The position numbers were made by a program, and so were the translations under genes. Below, in pieces: positions 21,771-31,028 of a stretch of 64,000 nt of DNA. Each line of letters opens with the position of its first letter. Within the stretch, counting starts at the first letter, position 1. Source of the DNA: Asparagopsis taxiformis (taxonomy: Eukaryota > Rhodophyta > Florideophyceae > Bonnemaisoniales > Bonnemaisoniaceae). The notes under the pieces are model-generated. The model worked only from the letters and a program-made list of their open reading frames with translations. It did not search any database and was not told the DNA's origin. The stretch covers positions 1-64,000 of the forward strand of contig JALQPE010001862.1 of the NCBI GenBank assembly GCA_030407315.1. The letters run 5' to 3'.

Positions 21771-21926
21771 CAAGAGTGTAATACGGTTGGTCTTCTGAGC
21801 TATCAAGACCGGGTTGCTAAAAGGTTTTTACCCCGGGAATGTAGAAGAAGAGGTCAGCCGAATTGTGGCGGGAGAAAAAATCCTCAAGAGTTTTATAGTT
21901 GTTCTGATATTCGTATTGATCCTTGA
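21053..21926 (+). pseudogene. Decayed AA15-type lytic polysaccharide monooxygenase (LPMO), copy A
   Basis: Reading the frames in turn gives a recognisable AA15/chitin-binding LPMO: GVCGDEKGKPQDHMRGGKYY, VTLVANHFGFMVFHIC with the second copper-ligand histidine in ANH, then in another frame LPKDMTCKHCVLHWYW and a C-terminal NPQEFYSCSDIRI, the family's usual ending with its axial aromatic. Two lesions break it: an in-frame TGA at 21329-21331 just before GVCGD, and a frame change at an A6 run near 21541-21546. Both occur at identical places in copy B, so they predate the duplication, unless unrecognised introns bridge them. The N-terminal histidine of the copper brace was not confidently found. 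Live family members cleave crystalline polysaccharides oxidatively outside the cell. Confidence 0.65.
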
Positions 21927-23221
21927 ATAGTGGGTGTATATTGTTTGTTTATGCTCCCCTTCGCTAGAAATGGACAATTTATTGTTGCTGGTGAGCACAA
22001 GCACGTACTGTTCGTTTGAATCTATTCAATTTCCTTCAGTATCCGACTAGCTGTCAGAACTGGAAGAACTCATTTTCAATGGGTATGAGAAGTTGTGCTA
22101 TGAGGCCCTTTCTTCCATAGTGGTTGAAAATATAGCTGCAGATCTTTCGTGAATCTTTCAAAACGCCCATAAATAAGTATATGTATGATGCATATGCTGT
22201 GTTAAAGGAAGTAATGGTATCTCGCCTTCATTGAGGATCGAGTGTTAGAGAGACGAAAAAGTCCGTCTACCTCGAGAGACCGATCGCCAGCAATGTGATA
22301 GATTGTTCTGCTGCATCATGACCATCCTGACACTGTCAAGATTCCTTTCACCAGATTTATACTCAAATTTCTCTTCCGTTCATCCAGAAATAACCAACCT
22401 GACTGTCAGCCATCAGCATCTGCACTCACACCTGGGATGCGGCAAGAGCTAGGTCAGTCATGCACACCATAATGCCGCGCGTTCAAACCTAATGCTCCTA
22501 TTGTCCACGATGCAATTCAGGATATGCGCTGTTTACTGAACATATCCTTCTCCAAATATTATTTATAGTTGCCTCTCATCTCTTGTCTATCACGCGTGGA
22601 TCGCGTAAATGTCTAACATCATGTTCTCGATTGTACTTTCCGATATCTCAAGTCGCCCGCTTCATTCATGATGACCACTTTTGCTTACATTGGTAAAACT
22701 ATTCTACTGTTCCCCTGTCACTCTGATTCTAGCGCATGCCCCCTTGTAGTTTCATTGCCACTCATTTTCAGTGTATTTCTCATGCCCTGTGTAATTCGTT
22801 CCCTTCCATGAGATGTACCCAACTTTGGTGCATCCAAGTTATACGTCATATATGTATAGCCGCTGTGACAGCATTACTCTCCTACCATGGATTACAGTTT
22901 GTCTTTCCTCAACTCGACCAAATCCACCTCAGTTCTGTGCCCTACCCTCCTTCTCTCCTTTCTCAGACCCTATTCCGCTCCATTATAATCTCTGAATCTA
23001 GACAGATCCCTATCCTTTAACGCGGCTCTACAATTCAACTGCCCTGCCATGATCGCAATCTGCAAGGCGCATGCAAACACCTTACATCTCCCATTCATAC
23101 ACAATTCATTCTAAGATCTGCCGCACTCACCCAATCAGTTGGTGATTGAATGTTGGTGATCATTTGACCACTTTCTTTCCACACACTCACAGTGATCAAC
23201 TGATCTCCCTCCTCCAACCAC
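21927..23221. other. Intergenic, no gene seen
   Basis: About 1.3 kb without recognisable coding sequence, transposon termini or RNA gene. The last 100 nt form the upstream region of the cysteine-rich gene. Confidence 0.45.
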
Positions 23222-23229
23222 TATTTAAA
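23222..23229 (+). promoter_or_regulatory. TATA-like box of the modular cysteine-rich gene
   Basis: TATTTAAA lies 100 nt before the ATG at 23322 and is followed by a pyrimidine-rich leader. Confidence 0.5.
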
Positions 23230-23321
23230 CCCTTCCGACTTCACCTTCGAACATCAACTCGCCACTCATCCCCACTCCCCCGTCTCAACATACACCTCTT
23301 CTCCTCATTGTACTTCTCATC

Positions 23322-24551
23322 ATGTTCTCCATTCGCACTGCGAGTATCCTGCTCGCACTCGCCCTCACTACTCTTGCACATGCTACAGGCACCATCCAAC
23401 GTCTCGGCTCCTGCACAGCTCCAGGCTCTGTCTGTGCCGATGGTCTCGCATGTGTCGGCCCTGCAGGAAGAGAGCTCTGCAATGTGCTCATGGGTGTTGA
23501 CGGAAGCTGTGGCCAGGACCCCTACTGGGTTTGCCAGGCCGGCCTCACCTGTGACAACGGCAAGTGCCGAGTCGCTCCCATTGCCCGCGGTGGCTCTTGC
23601 AATAACCCCAATGACGTCTGTGACACTGGTCTCGCCTGTGTCGGCCCCGATGGTGACATGCGCTGCAACACACCGATGCCGCTCGGCGGACGCTGTGGCC
23701 AGGACCCATATTGGGTGTGTGTGGACGGCCTTGACTGTGTCAGCGGTGTTTGCCGTATGCCTGCAATCGCTGAAGGTGGCAGCTGTCGTGCCGAGGGGTC
23801 TGTGTGCGCCGAGGGATTGGTTTGCGCTGGAACGCGTCGCCGACAGAGGAGGTGCGTCAGACCGATTGCGCTCGGAGAGTCTTGCCGCCGCACCAGACGT
23901 TCAATTGTTGTGTGTGAGGAAGGTCTGGATTGCATTGACAATGTGTGCTCGAGGGTTGTGGGAGAGCGCGAGTCGTGCCTCGAGACAGGAACTATCTGTG
24001 CTGACAACCTTGTATGCGCCGGAAGCGGAACAAGAATGATGTGCGTGCGACCGATGGGTCTCGGTGATCGATGCGGACAGGACCCGTACTGGGTATGCGA
24101 GGAGAACGCAGAGTGTGTGAACAATGTGTGCACGAGACCGCTGATTGGCGAGGGCGGCCGATGCGGGGCCGAAGGAGCCGAGTGTGCGAGCGGTCTAGTG
24201 TGTGCTGGTCTGCGCATCCGGAGGAGAGCAAGGTGTGTGAAGCCGATTCAGGAGAATGGACGATGCTCGGTGCGTGGGCTGTTCTCAGTGTGCGAGGAAG
24301 GTCTGGAGTGCATTGTCGGTAGATGCAGAAGGGGTCGTGAGATTGGCCAGGGAGGTTCGTGTTTGGCGGCTGGATCACGATGTGCGAGTGGGCTTGTGTG
24401 CGCAGGAACGACGAGTGACAAGCGATGCGTCGAGCCCATGGGAGAGGGAGAGCGATGTGGAGTGGAGCCGTTCTGGGTGTGTGGAGAGGGGCTTGAGTGC
24501 TCGAATGGATATTGTGCAGGAGAGGATGAGGAGGAAGAGGATGATGATTAG
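23322..24551 (+). CDS. Secreted protein of twelve tandem four-cysteine modules (409 aa)
   Basis: A signal peptide (MFSIRTASILLALALTTLAH) precedes twelve modules of about 30-33 residues, each with four cysteines in a C-x(5-8)-C-x3-L-x-C-x(4-9)-C pattern. They alternate between type A (for example SVCADGLACVGPAG) and type B (CGQDPYWVCQAGLTC), giving six A-B pairs of about 62 residues. The chain ends in an acidic tail EDEEEEDDD. The cysteine spacing resembles dickkopf-type or small disulfide-knot repeats, but homology is not established. GQDPYWVC recurs in pairs 1, 2 and 4, and FWVC in pair 6. Internal duplication is the evident origin. It is likely an extracellular adhesive, structural or binding protein. 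No transmembrane segment. Confidence 0.85.
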   Translation: MFSIRTASILLALALTTLAHATGTIQRLGSCTAPGSVCADGLACVGPAGRELCNVLMGVDGSCGQDPYWVCQAGLTCDNGKCRVAPIARGGSCNNPNDVCDTGLACVGPDGDMRCNTPMPLGGRCGQDPYWVCVDGLDCVSGVCRMPAIAEGGSCRAEGSVCAEGLVCAGTRRRQRRCVRPIALGESCRRTRRSIVVCEEGLDCIDNVCSRVVGERESCLETGTICADNLVCAGSGTRMMCVRPMGLGDRCGQDPYWVCEENAECVNNVCTRPLIGEGGRCGAEGAECASGLVCAGLRIRRRARCVKPIQENGRCSVRGLFSVCEEGLECIVGRCRRGREIGQGGSCLAAGSRCASGLVCAGTTSDKRCVEPMGEGERCGVEPFWVCGEGLECSNGYCAGEDEEEEDDD

Positions 24552-25372
24552 GATGACTAGATTGAAATAGGAGAGAACTAGTTGTAGGAGGGAGTGTGTG
24601 AGATGACTCCAAAGTAATTCGTTGCAGAGCTGCAATCGATAGACTAATTGTTTCACTGATCATTGAATGAAAGAAAATTGTTACTCGAATGATGTCTTGC
24701 AGGATGGGAGGTGCGTCAGAATATGGGGTGAGGGTCGGGTGAAATGCAGTGAGCATTTTATTTTCCTCTCTACCTGTCCATGTCAGGAAAAGAAAAGAAG
24801 CGATAACATTGCTATTACGGTGACCTTAGAGTCTGTGGAGAGAGATATCGGTATGAAGGATAGTGAACTGAGGACCAGTTGCTATCGCCAGCCTCTGAAC
24901 AAGATGGGTTCGAGCGAGATCGATTGCCGTCAGTGAGTTGTGGACTGTACAAGGTCTGTTATTGCAAGGGGAATGAAGGTTGTAGTTTGTCGGGCAGGGG
25001 AGAATATTGCTGTGGGTGTCCCCAGTAGGGGTAGGACAGGTTACGAATGATAGGAGGTACGGTCGGGACTGAAGTACTCCTCTATTATGGAAGGAGGCTG
25101 TGAAATAGCTGGTCGATCTAAGATGTATTGCATGCGCAACAGCTGTTTGATCCAGATACAATACAATCTGGATATTGGCTTACTGTTATCCAGAAGAACA
25201 GATTGATGTTGCAGCAGCAAGTGATGGAGGCCAATGATTGACCGAGCACATAGAGTTGAAATGGAGCCATCACAGAAAAAGTGTATCGAATGATCTATAT
25301 ATGCTATTCTATAGAGGCACTACTGCATTACGTAAGACTATATTATTAATTATGATACAGAGGCATTAACAT
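24552..25372. other. Intergenic, no gene seen
   Basis: Sequence between the cysteine-rich gene and the left end of the Harbinger element. Only short unrecognised frames. Confidence 0.45.
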
Positions 25373-25419
25373 TAGACGATTTCTGAAGTTCCCATATGGG
25401 AATTGCATGGTAAATTTTG
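25373..25419 (+). repeat. Harbinger left inverted repeat, outer fragment
   Basis: 47 bp cut off from the rest of the left repeat by Copia1. Reverse complement of the last 47 bp at 35837-35883. Confidence 0.85.
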
Positions 25420-25534
25420 TGACGAATAACTATACACATTACACCACTTTACAGTACCTCACAAGTATTTATTGACGCTCGTCGTCCTGCCACGAGCTAC
25501 AAGTAAAGGGACTAAGCACATCATTTCTTTCACA
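25420..25534 (+). repeat. Copia1 5' LTR (115 bp)
   Basis: Starts TGACGAATAACTAT, ends TTTCTTTCACA; identical to 30026-30140. Confidence 0.95.
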
Positions 25535-25561
25535 GGTTATCGGCCCAGCTACGCTTCATCC
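25535..25561 (+). other. Copia1 primer-binding site complementary to the anticodon half of initiator tRNA-Met
   Basis: GGTTATCGGCCCAGC followed by TACGCTTCATCC starts immediately after the LTR. It is complementary, with one substitution and one extra base, to the D-arm-to-anticodon-loop part of eukaryotic initiator tRNA-Met (around GGGCCCAUAACC), not to a tRNA 3' end. Drosophila copia is known to be primed by a 5' half of this tRNA. Confidence 0.75.
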
Positions 25562-25588
25562 TTACCTCCAAGTCCCCCCCTCCTCCAG

Positions 25589-25733
25589 CCAGGTGACGCA
25601 ACAATCCCACCCCCCGATCCCGGCGACGTTAAATCCCGCCTATCCAATCCGGCGACGCTCCATTCCGCCGACAAATTCCGGCGACGTTAAATCCCGCCCA
25701 TTGATCCCGGCGACGACACTTTCCGCCTATCAC
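25589..25733 (+). repeat. Copia1 leader tandem repeat, about 29 bp x 5
   Basis: Successive units share a core CGGCGACG, 6-7 variable bases, then TCCCGCC or TTCCGCC; they start near 25589, 25617, 25647, 25675 and 25704. The first unit is more diverged. They sit between primer site and gag ATG and may be part of the RNA leader structure. Confidence 0.65.
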
Positions 25734-25801
25734 ACTTTCTTTTTTCTACCTATCCACCCATTCAAAAGACCCTGCCCTTGTTTTCGCTGCCAGAACAAAC
25801 C

Positions 25802-26563
25802 ATGGATCCCATTCCAGCTCAACACGAACCCTCTACATCGATCCAATACCAAGTTGAGATACCTACCCTTTCAACAACCAATTACGTTGCATGGAAACTA
25901 ACTGTCGAACACGTTGCGAATTCTCAATCATTACTCTTCTACCTCTACAACGCTGTTCCCACTTCAGAGTCACAACAGGTCACCAACACCCATATAGCCA
26001 AACACAATCAGGCTCAACTTCTGGTTATACCTTCTCTTTCTTCTGAAGTTACTGCCAATTTCACAGATCAAGAACTCCACGGCCCAATCCACACCCTGTA
26101 CGCCAAGTTAAGAGACATACTTACGGCCCAAAAACCAGAACACAACCCATTGCACCTTCGGCGTCAAGCCCAGAGCATCAAATGGCACACAAACATGTCT
26201 GTCACCGACTACATTGACCAGCACAACTCCTTACGACAGCTCATGATCCGTGCAAATTATCCCGGTATCGCGGACGAACAAACTACAATCCGCTTTCTCC
26301 TCGAGGGAATCGAAACGCATCCCGATTGGACAATCTTGCTTCAGGCCATAAACAGCCACACAGAGCTCAACCCTTCAAAACCTCTTACACTCAACCAGTT
26401 GGTGTCAATGATGATCAGCCACGACAGTATCAACAAGCGTGTGATCACGACCTCTCCCACCCGTCTGTTACCTATGACCCGCTCTAATCCTCGTACCTCT
26501 TATCGAAGACTCCCCCCCCAACACCAATCAAAACCACCCTCTCAAAAATATGGGTTCGCATAA
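25802..26563 (+). CDS. Copia1 gag, truncated by frame change (253 aa)
   Basis: The ATG at 25802 opens MDPIPAQHEPSTS, the position where Copia2 gag also starts. The capsid-like part contains YVAWKLTVEHV, LHLRRQAQSIKWH, VTDYIDQHNSLRQ and ADEQTTIRFLLEG, matching Copia2 gag segments such as QSYIDQHTELREQ and ADEQTTVQFLLSG. The ORF stops at 26563 before its zinc finger; that finger (CSWHGSPHHSTDAC) is encoded in the pol frame. The frames overlap from 26478 to 26563, and a C8 run at 26512-26519 is the obvious place for a one-base change or a +1 slip. Confidence 0.85.
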   Translation: MDPIPAQHEPSTSIQYQVEIPTLSTTNYVAWKLTVEHVANSQSLLFYLYNAVPTSESQQVTNTHIAKHNQAQLLVIPSLSSEVTANFTDQELHGPIHTLYAKLRDILTAQKPEHNPLHLRRQAQSIKWHTNMSVTDYIDQHNSLRQLMIRANYPGIADEQTTIRFLLEGIETHPDWTILLQAINSHTELNPSKPLTLNQLVSMMISHDSINKRVITTSPTRLLPMTRSNPRTSYRRLPPQHQSKPPSQKYGFA

Positions 26564-29500
26564 GAAACACAATGTGCAACCACCCCCAGGATACTTCGGA
26601 ATTTGGTGTTCCTGGCATGGAAGCCCACACCACTCCACGGATGCTTGTCGAGCCCGAAGAGTACAAACTACTCGCCGCAACCTGCCGCCAAACCGCAAGC
26701 CAAACTTTAACAATGCCGCTGCAGCAGAACTTCCCAACCTTGATCATTTGAATGAATGCCCTTCACCGCAAAATTACCAACCAATTCATACCGATCCCAA
26801 TCTCATTCTCTCCGACAATTCCGACTCTGTACGTCCTCAAGAGAACGCTTCATTCCTCCTCGATTCAGGCGCTAACCCTACACATCTTGCTCACCCTCTC
26901 CCAGGAATGAAACCCTCATCCTCTTATACCACAACAGCTAATGGCGAACATTCTCCATCCACACACCGAGACACGATCTGCATCCCCCTTCCCAACAAAC
27001 ACAGTCTACCTTCACACACTGCTGTCGTAGTACCCACCCTACACACCAACCTACTATCAGTAGGACAGATCACTAAAACCCATGATGTTTTGTTTCAGGA
27101 CAAGTATGCATTCATTACAACGAAATCCCCACCACCTCCTCCACATTCCATACTTGCAACAATACCCAAAGGCCGAAATGGCTTATACACCACTCACTTA
27201 CCCATTAACGCAGCTGCTGCGTATGCTGCGCGCACTATACCACCCAAACGCTCTAAAGCTCAAAACCCTAAACGTGCCAAGAAAAACCTCCCCTCCCCTA
27301 ATCCACCTCGCATACCACATACACCCATGGTCAAAAAGAGCCGTCTTCACTCCTCCAAAATACATCAGATCGACCGAAAATTGAATCCAAAGAGAAAACC
27401 TTCCCTCCGTAGCCGTCCGCTACCAAAAATTCGCGTTCCACTTCCCAGCACCATCAGAGACTACTATCATTGGCATCTCAAAATGAACCACGCTCACCCA
27501 ACAAAAATCCACCACATGGCTAAACAAAACCTGGTAGACAACATGCCAGCCTCCCTCCGACGCACTCCACCAAAATTCACTTGTTCTGGATGCGCGTTGG
27601 GCAAAACTGCGGCTGCTCCTTTTCGCAGACATCCGCGCATGGACGCTATCGGAACACACCTTCACACAGATATCTGCGGTCCAATGCCAACCCCTTCCTT
27701 TGAGGGTAACCGCTACTTCATCACTTTCTTAGATCAAGGCAGTCGTTACCTTACTGTCCATTGTGCACCATCCAAAGCAGCTGCAGGAGCCAAACTCGCT
27801 GACCACATTCTCTTCACTCATGCCACAACTCCACACCGCATCAGACACCTTACTTCTGACAATGCAAAAGAGTTCTACACTCAAAGACTCAATAACCTTT
27901 ACACCTCCGAACACATCGACACCCATCCCAGCATTCCTCATACTCCACAAGAAAATGCGCTTGCCGAACGCATCAATCGTTCGATTCTAAACACTGCCCG
28001 AGCCACCCTTCTCGCATCTGGACTACCATTGGAATTATGGGACTTCGCTGTACTCTCCGCAACAGATGTCCATAACCACACACCCCACAACGCAACCCAA
28101 CAACTTCCAGCCGCTCTATGGTTCGCCGTCAAACCAAACGTTATCACTCTCCTTCCTTTCGGTACAACAGGCTATGTCCACAACCCAGCTCCCCTCTCGA
28201 AACTACAGCCGCGGGCCACTCTACTTCACTACATTGGTCGCTGCGATGCACGTCACTACTACACATATGATCCTACAACGCACAAAACAGGTCGCTGCCG
28301 TATGGCTGACTTTAAACCATACCATCCAACCACTGATCCCGTCCGAGTTATTTCATCTTCAGCCCACACAGCAGTTTCTCTCGCTACCGAGCCCAAAACT
28401 CTCTCAGAAGCACGCGCTGCTCCTGATGCCCAAGAATGGTCAATAGCATGGAATAAGGAACTTGACAGCCTTGAAAAACGAGGCACACTTACTTTCATCC
28501 ACAAATCCAAACTTCCCCCAGGAGCCCGCCTGCTACCCGTCACTACCGTTCTCAAATTGAAACGAGACAGTGACGGAAATCCCATTCTTCGCAAGGCACG
28601 TTGCACCGTACGCGGTGATCGCCAGATACCCGATGTACATTTCGATCCAAATGATATCTCTAGCCCCGTTGCCAACCGTGACGCCATTCGCTCCGCTCTT
28701 GCTATGGCCGCTGCCCATGGCTTTTCCACCTTCCACTGGGATCTGGAGTCCGCTTTTCTCCATGAGCGATTCACTGAAGACCGCCAGATTTACCTCCACC
28801 AGCCTACACGCTTTGACGGTTCACAAAAATATCCCGACCATGTCGCAAGGCTTACGGGAAATATGTATGGCTGCAAGCAGGCCTGCAAAATATTTACCGA
28901 GGGTCTAGCCACATTCCTCCTGCAAAACAACTTCACCCGCCTCCCATCCGATTCCAGTTCGTTCATCCAATACCACCCTACTGAAAAGTCACTCTTCATA
29001 CTCCTCGTCATTACGGTTGACGACTTCCTTGTCATTACCAATCACATCCCTCTCGCCAACAAGGTCAAACAAACCTTGCGATCTAAATACTCCCTCAAAG
29101 ACCTTGGGCAAGTGAGCCACATTCTTGGCTGGAAGGTTGACCATTCTTCTTCAGGAATTACAATTTCACAGCCTGGCTACATTTCCTCACTGCTTGATCG
29201 CTTCCAGCTCTCCAATGCAAAAACGTTCACCTCCCCGATTGCAACTGAGCTTCTAGTCCCGTCTTCCACGTCCAACACACTCCTGGACACATCTAAGTTT
29301 GACTACAAAAGCTTAATCGGATCTCTGCGCTACTTAGCGGATTCAACCCGCCCTGATATCTCCTTTATAGTGAGCTACCTTGGTCGAGTCGCACACAATC
29401 CGACTTCCCACGACTGGAAAGCGGCCATCCGCGTCCTTCGTTACCTCAAAACCTCCATTACGTCCGGCATTCACTATTCTCGCCGCTTCACGTCATCCCT

Positions 29501-29981
29501 TGAAGCCTTTTCAGACTCAGACTATGCATCTTGCCCCACTACAAGACGTTCCACTACTGGTTCCATTATCTTTTACAATGGTTCCCCAATCGCCTGGCAG
29601 TCCCGTCGACAACGCTGCGTCTCACCTTCTACTTTTACTGCAGAATACATTGCAGCCTTTCACACCACGCAGCTCCTCAAGACCACAGCTAATTTTTTTG
29701 CCGACGTTGGTATCCGTGTATCCGAACCCATTCCCCTGCACATTGATAATGCCGCTGCCATCACTGCTGCTACATCGAAATTCCCAACCCCCAAAACCCG
29801 TCATGTGGATGTTAAATACCACTGGGTTCGCGAACAAGTTACTAACGGCCTTATTTCTCCCACTCATATTCCTTCTGACCGTAATCCTGCAGACCTCCTT
29901 ACAAAAGCGCTCAAGCCTGCGCAATTTACTTCCAAACTGCCCCTCCTTCGCCTATCAGTGCCCTCGCCACGCGGCGACTGA
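26550..29981 (+). CDS. Copia1 zinc finger plus pol polyprotein (1143 aa)
   Basis: Starts with the gag zinc finger CSWHGSPHHSTDAC (CX2HX4HX4C). Then come protease LLDSGANPTH (Asp105); integrase with its HHCC zinc part around residue 315-355 (CSGCALGK) and core residues Asp374 (HTDICGP), Asp437 (TSDNAKEF) and Glu473 (ALAERINRS), a D-x35-E spacing; reverse transcriptase with WDLESAFLHE (Asp731) and VDDFLV (Asp824, Asp825); and RNase H with SDSDYASC, HIDNAAA and the terminal RNPADLLTKAL. No internal stop. The listed ATG need not be used, since the frame is open from 26478 and is probably reached from gag. Confidence 0.93.
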   Translation: MGSHKKHNVQPPPGYFGIWCSWHGSPHHSTDACRARRVQTTRRNLPPNRKPNFNNAAAAELPNLDHLNECPSPQNYQPIHTDPNLILSDNSDSVRPQENASFLLDSGANPTHLAHPLPGMKPSSSYTTTANGEHSPSTHRDTICIPLPNKHSLPSHTAVVVPTLHTNLLSVGQITKTHDVLFQDKYAFITTKSPPPPPHSILATIPKGRNGLYTTHLPINAAAAYAARTIPPKRSKAQNPKRAKKNLPSPNPPRIPHTPMVKKSRLHSSKIHQIDRKLNPKRKPSLRSRPLPKIRVPLPSTIRDYYHWHLKMNHAHPTKIHHMAKQNLVDNMPASLRRTPPKFTCSGCALGKTAAAPFRRHPRMDAIGTHLHTDICGPMPTPSFEGNRYFITFLDQGSRYLTVHCAPSKAAAGAKLADHILFTHATTPHRIRHLTSDNAKEFYTQRLNNLYTSEHIDTHPSIPHTPQENALAERINRSILNTARATLLASGLPLELWDFAVLSATDVHNHTPHNATQQLPAALWFAVKPNVITLLPFGTTGYVHNPAPLSKLQPRATLLHYIGRCDARHYYTYDPTTHKTGRCRMADFKPYHPTTDPVRVISSSAHTAVSLATEPKTLSEARAAPDAQEWSIAWNKELDSLEKRGTLTFIHKSKLPPGARLLPVTTVLKLKRDSDGNPILRKARCTVRGDRQIPDVHFDPNDISSPVANRDAIRSALAMAAAHGFSTFHWDLESAFLHERFTEDRQIYLHQPTRFDGSQKYPDHVARLTGNMYGCKQACKIFTEGLATFLLQNNFTRLPSDSSSFIQYHPTEKSLFILLVITVDDFLVITNHIPLANKVKQTLRSKYSLKDLGQVSHILGWKVDHSSSGITISQPGYISSLLDRFQLSNAKTFTSPIATELLVPSSTSNTLLDTSKFDYKSLIGSLRYLADSTRPDISFIVSYLGRVAHNPTSHDWKAAIRVLRYLKTSITSGIHYSRRFTSSLEAFSDSDYASCPTTRRSTTGSIIFYNGSPIAWQSRRQRCVSPSTFTAEYIAAFHTTQLLKTTANFFADVGIRVSEPIPLHIDNAAAITAATSKFPTPKTRHVDVKYHWVREQVTNGLISPTHIPSDRNPADLLTKALKPAQFTSKLPLLRLSVPSPRGD

Positions 29982-30025
29982 CGAATAACTATTCCTTAAC
30001 GCGCCGAGCCCACTGCTAGCCGTCT
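29971..30025 (+). other. Copia1 3' terminal module with an extra copy of the LTR start
   Basis: GCGGCGAC (29971-29978) is followed by TGACGAATAACTAT (29979-29992), an exact copy of the first 14 nt of the LTR, then a 33-nt linker, then the true 3' LTR at 30026. The pol stop codon is the TGA of this copy. No ordinary polypurine tract is visible. Copia2 has the same arrangement. Confidence 0.85.
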
Positions 30026-30140
30026 TGACGAATAACTATACACATTACACCACTTTACAGTACCTCACAAGTATTTATTGACGCTCGTCGTCCTGCCACG
30101 AGCTACAAGTAAAGGGACTAAGCACATCATTTCTTTCACA
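30026..30140 (+). repeat. Copia1 3' LTR (115 bp)
   Basis: Identical to 25420-25534; followed by the TTTTG target duplication. Confidence 0.95.
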
Positions 30141-30145
30141 TTTTG

Positions 30146-31028
30146 TGCACAGTTTTGCTGAGCGGGCGGTGCTGGCACGAAGCCTGTTTTCATCATACGG
30201 AAATCTGGGGAACGGCAATAGGCTCTTACAGTTCAAACGTTGAAATGTGAAAGTATACCTGATGTTCGAAAAATTTAGAGAAGTAGCGTGACAGAATTTC
30301 ACCGTAACGCGTTGAGAGTAAAGGCAGATATCCGGCGATCTCGGAGCTGAAATTAGCTGAGCCACTCGAAATTTCACATATCTCTGGGGCTGGTTACCAT
30401 TGACGAATTCTTGCGATTGGCTGCCTAAGCCAAACAACCGCAACCTCTCCGCATTTGACTGGTCAGTCAAAGCGAGATACGAGGCCTCCAAACTATGAAA
30501 GGACCTTGAAAAGTGCTGGTGAGTTCAAAATCTACGAATACGCATCATTCTATGACGCACATTTCCTTGGTATAGGGAACACGGACTTGTACGTCATAGA
30601 ATCATGCAAGTGAAGGTCGTTCGATATGTATATTCCGGAGGGCAGCAGTCAATCATCGGTTCAACACGAGAAACGCTGAATAGAACTATGTCAGAGCGAA
30701 TAGAAGGGGTGTTATTCAAGTTGCGAGTCACATTTCAGCTCTTCGGTGACTGAGCAACAAACGCTGCCTGAATTTGCTCCAAGGGGGCACAAAAGAGCAA
30801 GCGGCTCAACTGCAGCATACAAAACAATCTCAACGGAGAGATATGCAGCCAACAGAGCTTTGCACTGAAATTCAAGGTGTGTTACTAAACGATGCAATCA
30901 ACATGTACAGGAAGGAAGGTGTCAAACTACCAAGCCGGAAAAATTACAAGGAGAGAGACTAATCAGCAAGATACACCATTAATGGGTACCTAGCTGGAAA
31001 GGATGACTGATACAAGTTTCATAAGAAC
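30146..31028 (+). repeat. Harbinger left inverted repeat, inner fragment
   Basis: Reverse complement of 34954-35836 apart from isolated differences. Inside it, 30542-30557 and 30592-30607 form a 16-bp inverted pair (one mismatch) around ATTCTATGACG, present in both terminal repeats and a candidate binding site for the transposase or its helper. Confidence 0.88.

Larger units (their letters stand above)
25420..30140 (+). mobile_element. Copia1: short-LTR Ty1/copia retrotransposon nested in the Harbinger repeat
   Basis: 4721 bp, plus strand, with identical 115-bp LTRs (TGACG...TCACA) and a 5-bp target duplication TTTTG (25415-25419 and 30141-30145). The other Harbinger repeat supplies the uninterrupted site GGTAAATTTTGTGCAC, confirming the boundaries. 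The primer site begins directly after the LTR. Gag and pol are in different frames separated by a +1 shift next to a C8 run. It is related to Copia2 in gag zinc-finger type, protease, short LTRs, primer site and 3' end organisation. Confidence 0.95.
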
